Assembly: GCA_946800325.1 (NCBI GenBank)
Contig: OX326958.1
Span: 62,179,793-62,243,792 of the forward strand
Reading direction: 5' to 3'
Length of the DNA: 64,000 nt
From: Luzula sylvatica
Taxonomy: Eukaryota; Streptophyta; Magnoliopsida; Poales; Juncaceae
Below the pieces are notes generated by a model. It ran no database searches and had not been told where the DNA came from. It saw only the letters and a list, made by a program, of their open reading frames with translations. Both the position numbers and the translations under genes were made by a program. Within the stretch, counting starts at the first letter, position 1. Every line of letters starts with the position of its first letter. This document shows positions 22,440 to 34,132 of this stretch, piece by piece.

Positions 22440-23270
22440 TTATAGAAAAAAAAAATCAATTTTTTCCAATTAAATTTTAGTTATTGATACAGTCATGGGA
22501 TGTAACTGATATCTTAATTAATTATAATTATCAATTATGTATCGTCCATATGCTTACAGAGATACCAAATGTAAGATTTTCTATGAATATCCTATCTAAC
22601 ATTCAAAACAAACATATATATACAAAATAAACATTTATTGAAAAATATTACCTTTTTAGAGACAGGTGAAAATTTATTTCCAAGTCCTTCCATGCCTAAA
22701 AATTGAGCGATCGTCATTGACAAGCATTGAGGCAATACAAACCAACAAAACATGTCACTAAGACATGCAACCCACATAACTACTAGTAGTTAAAGCCGAT
22801 ATTGGTGGATGGAGGATGGACAAAGTAACAAAAGGAAAAGGATTAGGAGAGAAAACAAGAGGGAAAAGAGTTGAGATTGAGGAAGATTGGAGAAGGAAAG
22901 GGGGGGAGGGGTTGGCGGCGACGACAATGAGTGAGGAGGGTCTGGAATGAAATATGAACATTATATAAGGTAATTATTAGGGTTTGATTTGGATGGCGGC
23001 GAATAGTGAGTGAACATATTAGGGTTTAGAGAAGTAACAAAATCTAGACCGTACGATATAATACGAATATCATCTAGTTAAAAAAAATCACACAAGATAT
23101 ATAAATTTATAGTGTCGTTTAAGAAAATAAGATAGTAAATCTTGGCCCATTGATATTGGTCCAGAGATTCTCTTAGGCCCATTGATGTTGGTTCAGAGCT
23201 TTCAAAACATAAACAAGGCCCTTCCGAAATGGGTCTAATCAAATTTTAGAAAATAATAAATCAAAATTGT
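22440..23270. repeat. Segmental duplication copy C (partial)
   Basis: Aligns with parts of copies A (about 2,200-3,060) and B (about 12,000-12,740). It includes the minus-strand leader region with 'caatgacgatcgc' words, the TATA-like 'ttatataa' at about 22,964, and the distal block with 'aaacaaggcccttc'. It is more diverged than A and B are from each other. Confidence 0.7.
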
Positions 23271-24040
23271 GCAATTGAAACACGAAACACCTAATAAAAT
23301 TGTGTATGTTAAATAAATGAATGTAAAAAATATAATAGTCGAATCAGTCGATGAGATGCACTAAGTATATAATTAAAATTAACTAGATGGATATATAAAT
23401 ATCTCCGTATTTAATTTGTAAATCAAAAATAGCAAGATATAAAAACAATGTCATAATATATTACTAAAAAAATTGCACAAGCTTTAAGAATAGAACATTA
23501 GTCATTAGAAATTTGAGAAAAAGAATTGCAAATATTATATAGGACCGGTCCTGAGTAAGTCTCGGCATTCTATAAACTCCAACAACGTACTAAGATGGGA
23601 CAACTATTTTGATGTTTATTTGTACAAACTGTTTAACACTGGCTCAAAATTATATTGAAATTGCAACTAAATTGTGTTCGGTTTGTCCGTTTTTATCCTC
23701 CATTTTCTTCTCGCTAGAGGGGGATTCTCAAAAGATACATTTTTTTTTACGAATTGTCGCATCAATTTTCATAAAAAATACAAAAGAAACTCATATGCCA
23801 AGAACCAAAACAACATCACCTTGATCCACTTTTTGTACACGACGCACGCCGAGCATGTATATCTTTTGAGTCTTTGATGATTTTCATGATTTAGATATTT
23901 TTTTTCTGTTTAGATACTTTTGTTAATTTCATGAAGTCATGAAACTAATGTGTTTTTCTTCCATTATCAATATGTTGGAATTTTGTCGACATGATATCTT
24001 ACATAGTCCTAATCGCGAACAGATGAGGAGGAATTGACAC
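23271..24040. other. Intergenic DNA
   Basis: No gene is seen; short open frames show no recognisable motif. Confidence 0.5.
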
Positions 24041-24140
24041 GTGTCCCAATACTGTTCATCACTGTTCACAACAATGTTCAACACTGTTCCTGACTGTTCA
24101 ATACTGTTCATCACTATTCAATACTGTTTATAAATGTTTT
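24041..24140. repeat. CTGTTCA short tandem array
   Basis: About ten units of 'actgttcaa/actgttcatc' follow one another in roughly 90 bp, with some decay at both ends. Confidence 0.75.
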
Positions 24141-24787
24141 TACTGTTTGATTTTACCTTTTTTTAAAAAAAAATTAAATTACATTTTAGTCCTTTTTATT
24201 TACATTTTGATCCTTTTTTGTTTGAAAAATTATATTTTGGTCATTTTTATTTACATGTTGGTTCTTTTGTATAAAAAATTATATTTTGGTCCTCTTCGTC
24301 ACCAGGGGCCTTTTTGTAAAAAAATTCGGATTTTGAAGAATTCAAATGGTACTTGCTGTAAAAATTATAAATATCATGTTTTACTGAGGCAAACATATAA
24401 TACTTGCATTATTTTATTATTCAATGAAAAGTTTAGATGTATTTAATTGTGTATTATTTTTTAATTATTTAATTAATTAGAACTGTATATATTGTTGTAA
24501 TTTTTTTGCTTCTTTTATTAATAAAATTCAAATATTATTGTCTGTTTCTTAGTTACGAAATACTTATGTTTTGTTTATTGTATTCTTATATGTTATATTC
24601 TACATATGTTCATAATTTGTTGATATCATGTCCGCAATCAACATATGTGATATATTTATTTACATTCGAGAAATTATACTGAATTGCAACATTAAATACG
24701 AAATAAAATATAACAGAAAACAAAACAAAAAATTAAAATTAATATATAAAAAAAGATAGTCTCAAACTCCAGAATACTCGGGAAAAT
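24141..24787. other. AT-rich body linked to Helitron-like terminus 3
   Basis: It contains 'ttacattttgatcc/ttatattttggtcc' repeats at about 24,180-24,300 and words shared with 20,360-20,410 and 20,920-20,970. No gene is seen. Confidence 0.4.
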
Positions 24788-24818
24788 CCCGCGCAAATGC
24801 GCGTGGGTAAAAGCTAGT
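24788..24818 (+). mobile_element. Helitron-like 3' terminus 3
   Basis: A GC-rich hairpin ('cccgcgc'...'gcgcgtggg', one bulge) is followed by 'ctag' and T at 24,814-24,818. Related upstream text occurs before terminus 2. Confidence 0.55.
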
Positions 24819-26542
24819 TATTACTAATTTTCTGCGCATTCAATATTGAAATCATATGCATAGTGGTCTGTCGTGAACTTCTTAATGCTGTACATGCCAG
24901 ATCTACATTAGGATAATTTGATAGTCCTAAAAATATTACATTTACAAACTTGTATGATTCTTTTTTGTTGAATTAAAGGGTTATTCTATTTACTGACATA
25001 GAATTTTGTTTATGGACTCGAGTTAATTTAGATTCTTCTGTTGAGCGATGAGACATTAATTGCTGAAGTGTAAGTGCACAAATTAGTAATGATTCTCCTT
25101 AAAGTTTAATGAATTTTTTTTATATTAACATGCGTAAGAGCCAAAGATTTACAAAAGAAAACAAATTGTTTGTATACTCAAAAGTATTTTGTGGCGTGAC
25201 GACATTAATAACAAGTAATTGAAAAATAATTTGTGATGGCAAATTGTCGAAGTGTAACGACATTAATAACAAAAGAAATTGAAAATGAAATTGGTTCTCC
25301 ATGTAATTTGTTATGCAAAAAGTTGAAGTTCCTAAACACTCGAGCTTTGTATACAAAAGATATCGAAACTCTTAATACACTCAAGCTGTTATACACAAAA
25401 ACTTGATCTTTACCGAACTGTGCTGAATTAATTGAAATAATTGATAAACCCAATTCTCAAAAAAATAATTGATAAACCCAATTATAGTGGACCTTTGTTT
25501 TTTATCAATTCGATAATCCCAATTCGAATCGGAATTGGTTTCTCCTTCGTCAATTCACCTTTTTTTTCTCGATTTCGTCTCAATATGATGGTTGTTTGTA
25601 CTGACTAATATCTATTTTCACATTGAATCGACGAAATTCCAGTCCCAATTAATCAGAAATTAGCTCTAGTAATTCCCAATTGCTCCATGATCCTAATACG
25701 CCCTAATTGCTCTTAAATGGCTTTAATCAGAAATAAGATCACAAAACAATTACTGCTAATCCAGCATGAGAAAGATACGTCGTATTCCTGCTAGACTAAT
25801 ATATTAACCTCAGTATATTTTATAATTCATTTAAATATAATCACGTGAATATTTCATAATGATTCGTTTATTAATCATATAACATCATTGCGTAATAATT
25901 TCTAAGATACGTCGTATTCCAACGAAATAAAAATGAGATACCAATTAAGTAAGGTACCGATCAATGTTGAAGATCGAAACACAATTTTTGCGAGAGAATT
26001 TGGCGAAGTTCTCCATCGAGATCTTCTAAGCATGATCAAGGACCGGTGCAGTAAGGAAAACAACCGAGTTCGAGTTTTCAAAGCGAGGGATACTTCTCGA
26101 GTTGCGAGGGTCAAATAGAGCAATCTTCTCCAATCGAATCAAGCGTGATTTGATAGGTGTTAATCTGATTTAATTATTTACATATTTTTCATGTAAACCG
26201 ATTCTAGAAAAGGTTCGCAATGACAATTTCGTTCATGTACTCGAATCTTAGAAAATATCTCGCGTAATGAACCATCAATTATTATTTTTCTTCAAAAAAT
26301 GGGTAAAATGCTCAATTCTTAATAAATCCCACAATATCTACAATAAAAGCATTTGACTGAAATCCATATAAGTATAAACTATCAAATCAATATAGCATAT
26401 TAAACAGATATGTTGAAAGCATATAAGTAAAAACTATAAAGGTATTAAGATATTTATTTAGCTAATTACGGAACACTGTTTATTTTGTTACCCTGATCAG
26501 CGACCATATTAGAGAGCAAATATGTATGATGCTAATATATTA
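24819..26542. other. Intergenic DNA
   Basis: No supported gene. A 61-codon plus-strand frame at 25,933-26,118 has no recognisable domain or splice context. A short direct repeat of 'ataattgataaacccaatt' occurs at about 25,437 and 25,467. Confidence 0.45.
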
Positions 26543-26551
26543 TTGTAATGA

Positions 26552-26760
26552 GAGGGAGGCTAAACTAGTTAATTAACTACCAACATTTTTGTACTTAATG
26601 TTTTTTCATCATTGGATTTGCATTGAGATTTGTGTTTTTTCATGATGATCATGAAAGTTTGTGCACATTATTAAATACAAAAATTTCAAAACAAATTTAA
26701 TGGTGAAAAAACATTAAGTACCAAAATGTTGGTACTTAATTAAGTAGTTTAGCCTCCCTC
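26552..26760. mobile_element. 209-bp MITE with 9-bp TSD, copy 1
   Basis: Starts 'gagggaggctaaacta' and ends with the exact complement 'tagtttagcctccctc'. The interior pairs 'cttaatgttttttcatca' with 'gaaaaaacattaag', so the whole element is a foldback. It is flanked by perfect 9-bp repeats 'ttgtaatga' (26,543-26,551 and 26,761-26,769). The family is shared with 55,202-55,396. The TSD length indicates Mutator-type mobilisation. Confidence 0.9.
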
Positions 26761-26890
26761 TTGTAATGAATCAAAATAATATCATGTGAATATAAGATTT
26801 ATTGAAACCAAACATCGCTTTACTTTTGTGTATCTTTTCATACAAATCAAAATATGGAAAATATGGTGTGATTACGTGCATCGTATTAAA

Positions 26891-27064
26891 TGAGTAATTC
26901 TACACAACATGTTTTTCCAACATGATTGACAACAGGACGATGAGATGTAGATTTAGCATTGAAATAAATTAAACTAATTTTATAATGTGAAATGCAATAT
27001 GTAATATTGGATCAATATAATGCTGTCAATCATGATGCGGGAGTATGTTGTGTAGAATTACTCA
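26891..27064. mobile_element. 174-bp MITE with 20-bp TIR
   Basis: Perfect terminal inverted repeats 'tgagtaattctacacaacat' and complement bound the element. The flanks share 'tattaaa' (7-8 bp, depending on where the end is placed), consistent with a hAT-like or MULE-like target duplication. It has no coding capacity. Confidence 0.8.
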
Positions 27065-28190
27065 TATTAAATTTAAGAAGGATAGTAATAATTAGTCCAT
27101 AATTTCTTTTTAATAGTCCGAACATAATTTTTTTGAATAATAATAAGGATGGTGATATTTTAAGAACGATGGGATTGAGAGCGGTTTCTGAAGAAAAATA
27201 TATATGACTGATTTAATCCAGAATATTTAATGCATATTTTTGAAGTTGTATTATAATTTTCACAAATTATAATTTTTTTCTCATTTACTGTTTTATTATA
27301 TATTAAGAATCACATAAAATTTATTTTCAGAGTTATATACTTGTAATAAATAATAAAACAATATTTATATTAATAAATTTATGAAAATAATATTTAAAAC
27401 AACATTCAATCATGTTTATAATATAACTTTTAAAGATACAAATTAAATATTGGCGACAAAATAAGTCATATTTCAATTTTTCTTAAAAACTGCTCTCAAC
27501 CTTCAAATACCACTTTTAAAATAACATCACCCTAATAATAATATTCATGTTCTTATTCTTAGCGAGTATTAGTATTCTAAATAACAACTAGATCACATAC
27601 AATTTAAAAATCAGATTGTTATTTAAAAAAAATACTAATTAAAATTATTACTAAAATTGTTATTAACACTTAATTTTTGATATATATGCTAATGATAATT
27701 TATTTTCCTATAATTATCACCAACCTCTAAGAAAACCTGATAAATTAGTAGTAGCACGCAATTTATCTTGTAATTCGATTTTCTTTTAATTTAACTTAAA
27801 TACAGAGGTTCATGGATGATGTTATGCGCGAAACACTAAGGGCATGTTCGCACCCTAAGTTTTGGGTCACGGTTTGAGTGGGAAATTTGGGTTTAGGTAG
27901 GATGTATATTTGGGTGTTCGGTGGTGCTTCTAAAACTCCATGGAATTCATTCCTATGCTACTTAAAACCTAGGAATGGTCTTAATTTGTTGGCTTTTCAA
28001 AACTTATCTAGGAGATAAGTTTTGATCAAATTGATAGAATGGAAATTAAAAAATTATACATCAAATTAGTTATCTATTAAAATAAAACACAAATATAATT
28101 AAATATTAATTATTTTGGATTCATTTGAACATAAATAAATAGTTGGCATAAATAAAAAAAATCTAGTCGGCGTTTTTATTTTTTATTGAA
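27065..28190. other. AT-rich intergenic DNA
   Basis: No gene is recognised. Confidence 0.5.
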
Positions 28191-28375
28191 TCCGGTACAG
28201 GATACCGTAATCGTATCCGTATTTGTATCGAATACCGTATTTGTATCCGTTTTGATAATTGAATATTGTATTCGTATCCGTATTTGTATTTGTACTCGTA
28301 TCCGTATTTGAAATACGATATAAGATATCATATTTGTATCCGTATTTGTACTCGTTTTCGTATCCGTGATTAAAA
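28190..28375. repeat. GTATCC/GTATTTGTATC simple-sequence block
   Basis: Repeats of 'cgtatccgtatttgtatc' and variants. Similar vocabulary occurs at 47,400-47,900 and 54,080-54,560. Confidence 0.7.
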
Positions 28376-28409
28376 ATGTATTTATAAAATAATAATAATA
28401 ATAATAATA

Positions 28410-28454
<45 letters not shown>

Positions 28455-28497
28455 GTACTTGTAGTAATAAAAAATTAATCCATAATTAAAAATGTAT

Positions 28498-28539
<42 letters not shown>

Positions 28540-28563
28540 GTAATAATAATAAAGATAATAGTA

Positions 28564-28617
<54 letters not shown>

Positions 28618-28757
28618 ATAAAGATAATACTAATTATAAATATTAATATTAATAATAATAATACACAATTAAAAATGAATTTGGAATTTAATAATAACTA
28701 AAAAAACCAATATATAATTAAAAATATATTTAGAAAATAATAATAATATATTTAGAA

Positions 28758-28836
<79 letters not shown>

Positions 28837-28840
28837 TATT
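28376..28840. repeat. Compound (AAT)n/(ATT)n array with foldback geometry
   Basis: Alternating (AAT)n and (ATT)n tracts (28,387-28,455, 28,500-28,618, 28,738-28,834) are separated by copies of 'aattaaaaatgtattta'. Each AAT tract next to an ATT tract can pair with it. The long Ile-rich open frame here is an artefact. Confidence 0.85.
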
Positions 28841-29240
28841 TAGCAATTAATAATATTTTGATATGATTAAGAAATAAATATGACAGTTACAAAATTTCAT
28901 AAAAAATAATATAATTAAGGAATATTTATTCATTTCCTACATCTAATCATGTGGTTTTCATCAAACACCTTTTAAACATCCTACACTCGTAGTTTTTGCA
29001 TTTTCCTGCTACCATAGTTTTCCGATATTCATATATTGGTTTCCTGCTACTATGAGTTTCCTACTGCTACACAAAACTGACCTAGCAAACACGCCCTAAA
29101 TTTGTATTATGCACAACTCAACCGTTTATCCATACAAAATCACTGTCTGCTAGGAGTGTTTATTCGGTCGGTTCAGTTCAAACCGAACCGAATAAAGCCA
29201 GACCGAATAAAATTCAAATCAAATCAAACAATTTAATTTT
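28841..29240. other. Intergenic DNA and left flank of nested element
   Basis: It ends in an 'aaccgaaccgaataaa'-rich block (29,165-29,230) whose inverted partner occurs at 30,250-30,300. The 29,241-30,228 element is therefore probably nested inside an older inverted-repeat element. Confidence 0.5.
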
Positions 29241-29505
29241 GGAAAAAGTCTGATTTTGCCCCCCAACAATTACCAAAATGTTCAAGTTGCCCCCTCAGTT
29301 TTTTTTTGCGCGTTTTTGCCCCCTAAACTTGTTTAATTTGTTCGTTTTGCCCCCTTCCGTCAAATAATGGTACCCCCCTAGTTACATGACCGTTAAGTGA
29401 TGATATTTTATACATATTTTAACCCGACCCGTTAATCATTTAACCCCGACCCATCACTTATAACCCGACCCGTCTCTCTCTTTCTCTCTCGCCATCTCTC
29501 TCGCC

Positions 29506-29595
<90 letters not shown>

Positions 29596-30228
29596 GTCCT
29601 TTATTGAGCGGAGCGGAGACAAGGGCACACTGAGCGGAGATAGGGTCGGTACTGAGCGGAGGCAGGTGCGAGGCGACGCTGATCGAGGACGGGGCGACAC
29701 TGAGCAGAGAAACTGCAGATCTTCACGCTCTCTCTCTTCAATTCCTTTCTCAGCGCTCCACTTTATTGAGCGGAGCAGAGACAAGGGCGCACTGAGCGGA
29801 GATAGGGTCGGTACTGAGCGGAGGCAGGTGCGAGGCGGCGCTGGAGTGGAGCGACGCGGAGCGTGGAGTGGAGCGGCGCGGCGCTGGAGTGGAGCGGCGA
29901 TGGCTGGAGCACGGCGTGGCTGGAGCGAGAGAGACGCAGCGCGAGAGGGACGCTGGAGAGACGCAGCGCGAGAGAGAGACACAGCGAGCGAGAGAGAGAC
30001 GCTGGAGAGAGGAAAGAGAGGAGTTAAGTAACGGGTCGGGTTAATGGGTCAGGTTAACGGATCGCGTCATGATTTAACGGCTATGTAACTGGGGGGTACC
30101 ATTATTTGACGGAAAGGGGCAAAACGAACAAACTAAACAAGTTTAGGGGGCAAAAACGCGCAAAAAAAAAATGAGGGGGCAACTTGAACATTTCGGTAAT
30201 TGTTGGGGGGCAAAATCAGACTTTTTCC
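29241..30228. mobile_element. 988-bp long-TIR Mutator-like element with GC-rich cargo
   Basis: Terminal inverted repeats of about 165 bp, almost identical by eye, begin 'ggaaaaagtctgattttgcc'. They continue, less well matched, through 'acccgacccgtt' words. The element is flanked by perfect 9-bp repeats 'tttaatttt' (29,232-29,240 and 30,229-30,237), typical of MULEs. The interior has an (AG/CT)n tract (about 29,510-29,591) and a GC-rich region (29,592-30,010) containing an imperfect 162-bp-spaced duplication (from 29,599 and from 29,761). Its open frames are arginine-rich and low-complexity. No transposase is present. Confidence 0.9.
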
Positions 30229-30237
30229 TTTAATTTT

Positions 30238-31658
30238 TGAACCAATTAAAAACCGAACCGAATAAACCGAATTGGTAGTCGGTTTATTCATTGAACCAAA
30301 TAAAAAACATTACAATTTTAAACTAAAAATAAATTAATAAGAAATTTTTTATTTTTATTTATAAAAATATAAATAAATATTATAAAATATAATTATATTA
30401 ATTTGTAAAATTATAAAATCATTTTTTAATAAACGAAATTGATTTTAAATTCTCGTGCAGGAAAAATCTATCGTTTTATCATGTTTGATGATTATTTCCC
30501 AAAAAAAAAAAAGCAGCTAAAATCAGTATCGGATATAAACAAAATTGGTTTTAAATAAAAAAAGAACATATCAATAAAAATGAAAACAAAATATTGAATC
30601 CAAAATTTTCTTTTATCACGTCATAAATTGTGAGCAGCTCTGTATTTCCGATTTTGCCCCTCCATATTGCCAAATTTGAAGGGCCATTCTGTCAGAGACT
30701 CAGAACACCCCATAGTCGGTTCTTACCAAATAATTCAATTTCCAGAACCCAAATCGTTATATACTTATATGTACCGATCTCTAGTTACACATGTTTTAAA
30801 CTATTTATCACTTACGACACACATAGTTATATAGTTAAATGTTGCAAAGTGTCTTAAGAGTAGAATAAAGAGGAAGCGAATTGGTGAACGATAACTTTAT
30901 TCCCATTCCCATATCTCGACTGGATTCCCATATCCCGACTGGAGAAAGAACAAGGCGGTAACATTTCCACCGATCGATTTTAGGTAATTGATTCTTTTCC
31001 TTACGTCTGTTTTGTCGGCTTTTTGTGCTAAATAATCAATTTTAGGTGTGTGTTATGATTTATTTTGTTCGATTTGATGTTTCTGGTTTTGATTTTTATG
31101 TCTGGATTCATCAAATCGGACCTGAGAAAATTTATTTCATGTGCTATACAATCGATTTTAGGTTTGTATTATGATTCATTTTGTTCGATTTGATGTTACT
31201 GGTTGATTTTTATCTCTGGATTTATCAATTCGGACCTGAGAAAATTAATTTGTTCCGTTTTTTCTGAGTAATTTAAACTTTATTGATCTTAATTGTTGTT
31301 TATAGGTTAGATCTGTAGGGGATATTTTTATTTTGTTGAATTTTGGAATGGATGACTGAATTTTGACTGAATAATATTAGTTTTTTTTTTTTTAATTTAT
31401 TGTTTATTGTTGCAAGTTTTAATTTCATTGACTTGTTCCAACCTTGTTTTGCATCAAAACGTGTTATAATTATATATGGGATCTCTAGATTCAAAAGCCT
31501 TTAAGGCTGTAATAACGAATAGCATCGACATATATCCTCTTATTTATCAGATTTTTCCAAGTTCATGTGCTAATATATCAATCCCTTTCAGTATCATTTT
31601 TTCTTCGTATTCAACTAATGATTGATCTCTTGCCTCTCTCTAGATTCCCTTTGGCAAG
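30238..31658. other. eRF1 promoter and 5' untranslated region
   Basis: After the repeat flank, a leader about 30,620-30,983 ends at a good donor ('gattttag' then GTAATT at 30,984). The matching acceptor 'cctctctctag' ends at 31,643, giving a probable 660-bp intron in the 5' UTR. No separate gene is seen. Confidence 0.5.
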
Positions 31659-33131
31659 ATGTCTGATCAAGAAACCGATAAGAATATTGAGATTTGGAAG
31701 ATCAAGAAGTTAATAAAAGCTCTCGAATCTGCACGTGGAAATGGTAAAAACAAATAAAAAATATCAGTAATCAATGGATTTATTCTTAATAAAACATATA
31801 TTTAATAAAATAAAATAAAATCTTACAGGTACAAGCATGATTTCTCTGATTATGCCACCGAAAGATCAAGTATCTCGAGTGACAAAAATGCTTGGTGATG
31901 AATACGGAACTGCTTCAAACATCAAGAGTCGCGTGAATCGTCAGTCTGTTCTTGCTGCCATTACTTCTGCTCAGCAACGCCTCAAACTCTACAACAGAGT
32001 TCCTCCTAATGGGCTTGTTCTCTACACAGGTGATGAATCTAAAACCCTAAATCATCCCAAAAAAATACTCAAAACTACCAAACAAACACTGACGAAACAA
32101 TTATTTCAGGAACGATTATAACTGATGATGGCAAGGAGAAAAAGGTAACGATAGATTTCGAGCCGTTTAAGCCAATAAACGCGTCTCTGTACCTTTGCGA
32201 CAACAAATTCCACACCGAAGCCCTAAACGAGCTGCTCGAATCGGATGATAAATTCGGTTTCATCGTGATGGACGGAAACGGTACTCTTTTCGGCACCCTT
32301 AGCGGCAACACTCGCGAAGTCCTCCACAAATTCTCAGTCGATCTCCCGAAAAAACACGGACGTGGAGGCCAGTCTGCTCTGCGTTTCGCACGGTTGAGAA
32401 TGGAGAAGAGGCATAACTACGTGAGGAAAACCGCTGAGCTGGCAACTCAAATGTACATCAATCCAGCTACGAGCCAGCCGAACGTATCGGGCTTGATTCT
32501 AGCCGGTTCAGCCGATTTCAAAACCGAGCTGAGCCAGTCTGACATGTTCGATCAGAGACTCCAAGCCAAGATATTGAACGTGGTCGACGTGTCTTACGGC
32601 GGCGAGAACGGGTTCAACCAAGCCATCGAATTATCTGCCGAGATTTTATCCAACGTGAAATTTATCCAAGAGAAAAAACTCATCGGTAAATATTTCGAGG
32701 AAATCAGCCAAGATACCGGCAAATACGTGTTCGGAGTGGACGACACGTTGAAAGCTCTCGAAATGGGCGCGGTGGAGACTTTAATAGTTTGGGAGAATTT
32801 AGATATAAATCGCTACACCTTAAAAAACACCGCGAGCAGCGAAATAATAATAAAACATTTTAATAAAGAACAAGAAGCAAATCAGAGTAATTTCCGCGAT
32901 GCGGCTACCAACGCTGAGCTGGAAGTTCAGGAAAAGACTTCGTTGTTGGAGTGGTTCGCGAACGAGTATAAAAAGTTCGGTTGTACCCTCGAGTTCGTGA
33001 CGAACAAGTCCCAAGAAGGCTCGCAATTCTGCAGAGGCTTCGGGGGTATTGGTGGAATTTTGAGGTATCAGTTGGACATGAGGACTTTCGACGAGCTCGA
33101 CGATGACGAGATTTACGAGGACTCTGATTAG
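31659..33131 (+). CDS. eRF1: Eukaryotic peptide chain release factor subunit 1 (eRF1)
   Basis: Three coding exons (31,659-31,743; 31,829-32,029; 32,110-33,131) give 435 aa, the usual length. eRF1 recognises all three stop codons in the ribosomal A site and, with eRF3, triggers peptide release in the cytosol. The diagnostic motifs are intact: NIKS at residues 59-62 and YLCDNKF at 123-129 for stop-codon reading, and GGQ at 181-183 for hydrolysis of the peptidyl-tRNA bond. The acidic C-terminus ([12 protein letters not shown]) is typical. The start MSDQETDKN matches the family N-terminus, and a 5'-UTR intron probably precedes it. The coding sequence is clearly richer in GC than its surroundings. 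A small 3'-UTR intron at about 33,219-33,295 is possible. Confidence 0.97.
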
Positions 33132-33134
33132 CAA

Positions 33135-34132
33135 TTAGAGAATCACGTGCAATGGCTGGCCCCTACGCAAACTGCGCCGCGTGAAGACTTTGTCAAAGAT
33201 GGATCTTCTTCTTCGAGTAAGAATTTTTTAATATATCATTTATACCCCTGTTATTGATATTGACATTTTTTTTTTTTGGGATCGAAGAGATTCAGAAAGG
33301 GGTGAAAGATGGGGCTAGCTATAAGAACTAGGCGCAGAAGCAGAATGGTTTTTATTGAAGGATTCTACTGTTAAGAAATTATTCAAAGGATTTGTGCTTA
33401 ATCGTTATGATTAAGCCATATTATCTCTACTACTACTGGGGTTACTTTAATATAATTATGATATGAGTTGTGATGGTAATAAAATAAAAAAAACTCGTGT
33501 TTGTTATGCTATTTACTAGACTTGATATGCTATTTTGTTTGCTTTGGTTGTGTTTGTAAGCTACTTGCTATTATTATATGTGATTTGTGGGTGTTATTTT
33601 ATTTGAATTGGTTATGTTGGTCTGCCTATCAAATTAAATTGTGCAAACTCATTTAGACAAATTTATTAAAAAAATTGAGTACAGAAATAAATTTTAAAAT
33701 TAATAAAAAGTCATGTTTTATATGATAAAAAGTATAAACAAATCAAACAAAATATAATTATATTGTTTGTAATATAATTATTTAGAATGTAAATTGGACA
33801 ATCATAAATTAAAATAAAAAATATTGTTTTTGACTTTCCTAAAATAATCATATTATCACTTGAGTTGTACATAATCCAAGATGTAAAATTCTTATGTTTG
33901 AAAACGAAAAAAAAATAAAAATGTAAAATGTAGGTTCGTTAGAACCCAAAATTGGGTTCTACCCAATCCGGGAAACAAAATCCGGTTTCTTTCACTTCCC
34001 GGAATAGAAGGGACCGAGACAGGTCACTCTCCATCTATCTACTCCCTTGCGACACAGAGCAAGCGATGTCTCACTAACTCCACACAAATCTCTCTCTGTC
34101 TCTTCTCTCTCTCTCTTCTCTTTCTCTCCGCG
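33135..34132. other. eRF1 3' region and promoter of the next gene
   Basis: Holds the eRF1 3' UTR, then AT-rich spacer. It ends in a CT-rich leader (about 34,080-34,130) just before the next start codon. No other gene is seen. Confidence 0.5.

Noticed and set aside
25933..26118. 61-codon plus-strand frame of fairly balanced composition
   Set aside because: No motif, no splice context and no second exon recognised.
28492..28701. Ile-rich 69-codon frame
   Set aside because: Pure translation of AAT/ATT microsatellite.
29458..30031. Arg/Ser-rich frames of 174 and 121 codons on opposite strands
   Set aside because: Low-complexity GC-rich and (CT)n cargo of the long-TIR element; no recognisable domain or start context.
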